In this document: in pieces, positions 57,696 to 58,468 of the stretch
Numbering within the stretch: position 1 is the first letter of the stretch
Layout: each line of letters begins with the position of its first letter
Assembly (NCBI RefSeq): GCF_023511815.1
Contig: NZ_JAIMAV010000007.1
Span: forward strand, 1-58,468
Reading direction: 5' to 3'
DNA: 58,468 nt
Origin: Alicyclobacillus sp.
GTDB taxonomy: Bacteria > Bacillota > Bacilli > Alicyclobacillales > Alicyclobacillaceae
Translations under genes and position numbers: made by a program
The notes under the pieces: model-generated
Database searches by the model: none
What the model was told of the DNA's origin: nothing
Seen by the model: the letters and a program-made list of their open reading frames with translations, nothing else

Positions 57696-58468
57696 TGGTC
57701 TCCCTCCTCCACATTGCCTCGCCCAGTCCCCCGACCGCACGGACCGTCCGGGCGAGTTTCGTCAGCCGCGCGTCCCGTGCCGCACTCGCCCCCCCGCCCT
57801 GCGCCGGCCGCCCCGGCCGCGGGCTCGGTGCCGCACTCTCCCCCCTGGTCCACGCCGGCCCCATCCTCCGCCCTGCGCAAGACCGCCCGCGCCGCCGCCA
57901 CCACCTCGTCCGGCGCGCCCAGCCACGTGGCGACCGCGATGCCTTCCTCCGGGACGTCGGCCGCATCGCACCGTTCAATCCGGTAGTCCACGGCCCCCCG
58001 TAATCGCCTCACTCGATCCCCCGGTTCCTCGTCCTCCCGCAACCTCCCCGGATCCACGCCGCGGATGCGGTGAATGGACATCCCCGGGATGGACATCACG
58101 CGCCCAAAGTGCGTCGCCACGACGCCTGTCACCCGCGCCCTTCCACGCCTGTGAAAGGCCTCCACCCACGCGACGGCCAGCGCCTCGCCCTCGCGCGGAT
58201 TGGTGGTCCGCCCCGGCTCGTCCATGAAGACGAGCGCGGGCTCGGCCGCCGCGGTCTCCCGCCAGATGGCGCACAACCGCGCCACCTCCCGGCCGAACGC
58301 GCTCAGGCCGTCGATCTCCGGGCCGTCGGGCCCCGGCCCCCATCGCACACACCCAAACAGGCGTGTGCAAAACCGCTCCGCCGGCACCGGCAGGGCGTGT
58401 TGCGCCAACACCTGGCACAATCCGAGCAGCTGCATCGCCGCCGTCTTGCCGCCCATGTTCATGCCGAC
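57692..58468 (-). CDS. kamC: MutS-like ATPase, probable lysine 5,6-aminomutase reactivase, cut by the right edge
   Basis: C-terminal part of a MutS-related ATPase. The window edge cuts just before the Walker A motif GMNMGGKT; Walker B is ALVFMDEPGRTTNPREG and the switch histidine is in GVVATHFG. MutS-like proteins next to kamD/kamE are annotated as the ATPase (KamC) that reactivates the mutase by exchanging damaged cobalamin. The N-terminal half and start codon lie outside. The last 45 residues are low-complexity with two copies of GGECGT. Overlap with kamD (ATGA) supports a joint role. Confidence 0.75.
   Translation of the reverse strand, partial: VGMNMGGKTAAMQLLGLCQVLAQHALPVPAERFCTRLFGCVRWGPGPDGPEIDGLSAFGREVARLCAIWRETAAAEPALVFMDEPGRTTNPREGEALAVAWVEAFHRRGRARVTGVVATHFGRVMSIPGMSIHRIRGVDPGRLREDEEPGDRVRRLRGAVDYRIERCDAADVPEEGIAVATWLGAPDEVVAAARAVLRRAEDGAGVDQGGECGTEPAAGAAGAGRGGECGTGRAADETRPDGPCGRGTGRGNVEEGDQ

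Overview
The window is a GC-rich chromosomal segment of a spore-forming Firmicute of the Bacillales type. It carries spoIIR, spo0F and a YhcN/YlaJ-type lipoprotein. Its backbone follows the Bacillus subtilis order fadF-acdA / rpoE-pyrG-spo0F-fsa-glpX-rho-rpmE-prfA-prmC-spoIIR-sua5-mntP-ywlE-rpiB-ywlG-glyA-upp-mnaA-atp. The GC content, frequent GTG/TTG starts and a PDO-like double-thioredoxin protein suggest a thermophilic relative such as the Alicyclobacillaceae; that placement is inference. I see no tRNA, rRNA, CRISPR array or insertion sequence.

Layout, left to right. (1) 1-2000: start of the atp operon (atpZ, atpI, atpB, atpE), minus strand, with a good sigma-A promoter. (2) 2206-5236: upp-mnaA-thiolase. 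(3) 5476-8120, plus strand: UgtP-like glycosyltransferase and MFS transporter. (4) 8146-13565: formate module focA-fdhA-DUF1641-fdhD, preceded by a leader with an intrinsic terminator and a possible antiterminator. (5) 13799-14896: PDO-like protein plus DUF2294 protein, under a promoter whose spacer carries a CsoR/CstR-like palindrome. (6) 15068-20284: polysaccharide deacetylase with a YkoP-like tail, then ywlE-rpiB-ywlG-glyA and a 2-hydroxyacid dehydrogenase. (7) 20414-24447: fixABCX (electron-bifurcating ETF) plus a small unknown gene, inserted between mntP and ywlE. (8) 24623-32809: mntP, SGNH hydrolase, MFS transporter, sua5, spoIIR, prmC, prfA, lipoprotein. (9) 33037-38424: rpmE, EamA transporter, a 44-residue secreted peptide, an orphan radical SAM protein, rho, glpX. 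(10) 38620-41775: patA convergent with dapH-dapL, the acetylase route to diaminopimelate. (11) 41837-46502: fsa, kce, kal, spo0F, pyrG, rpoE. (12) 46613-54170: meaB, two acyl-CoA dehydrogenases, hydroxyacyl-CoA dehydrogenase, thiolase and FadF. (13) 54602-58468: an unknown gene and the lysine 5,6-aminomutase genes kamE, kamD and a MutS-like reactivase cut by the window edge.

The accessory genes have a common theme. Lysine 5,6-aminomutase (KamDE), the cleavage enzyme Kce and the ammonia lyase Kal belong to the 3,5-diaminohexanoate route of lysine degradation, which yields acetoacetate and crotonyl-CoA. The thiolases, hydroxyacyl-CoA dehydrogenase and acyl-CoA dehydrogenases can process these products. 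FadF and FixABCX would pass the electrons to menaquinone and possibly ferredoxin, and MeaB points to B12-dependent mutases. The most interesting non-coding signals are the focA attenuator, the CsoR/CstR-like operator, a perfect palindrome upstream of fadF, and sigma-F and sigma-H promoters at spoIIR and spo0F.
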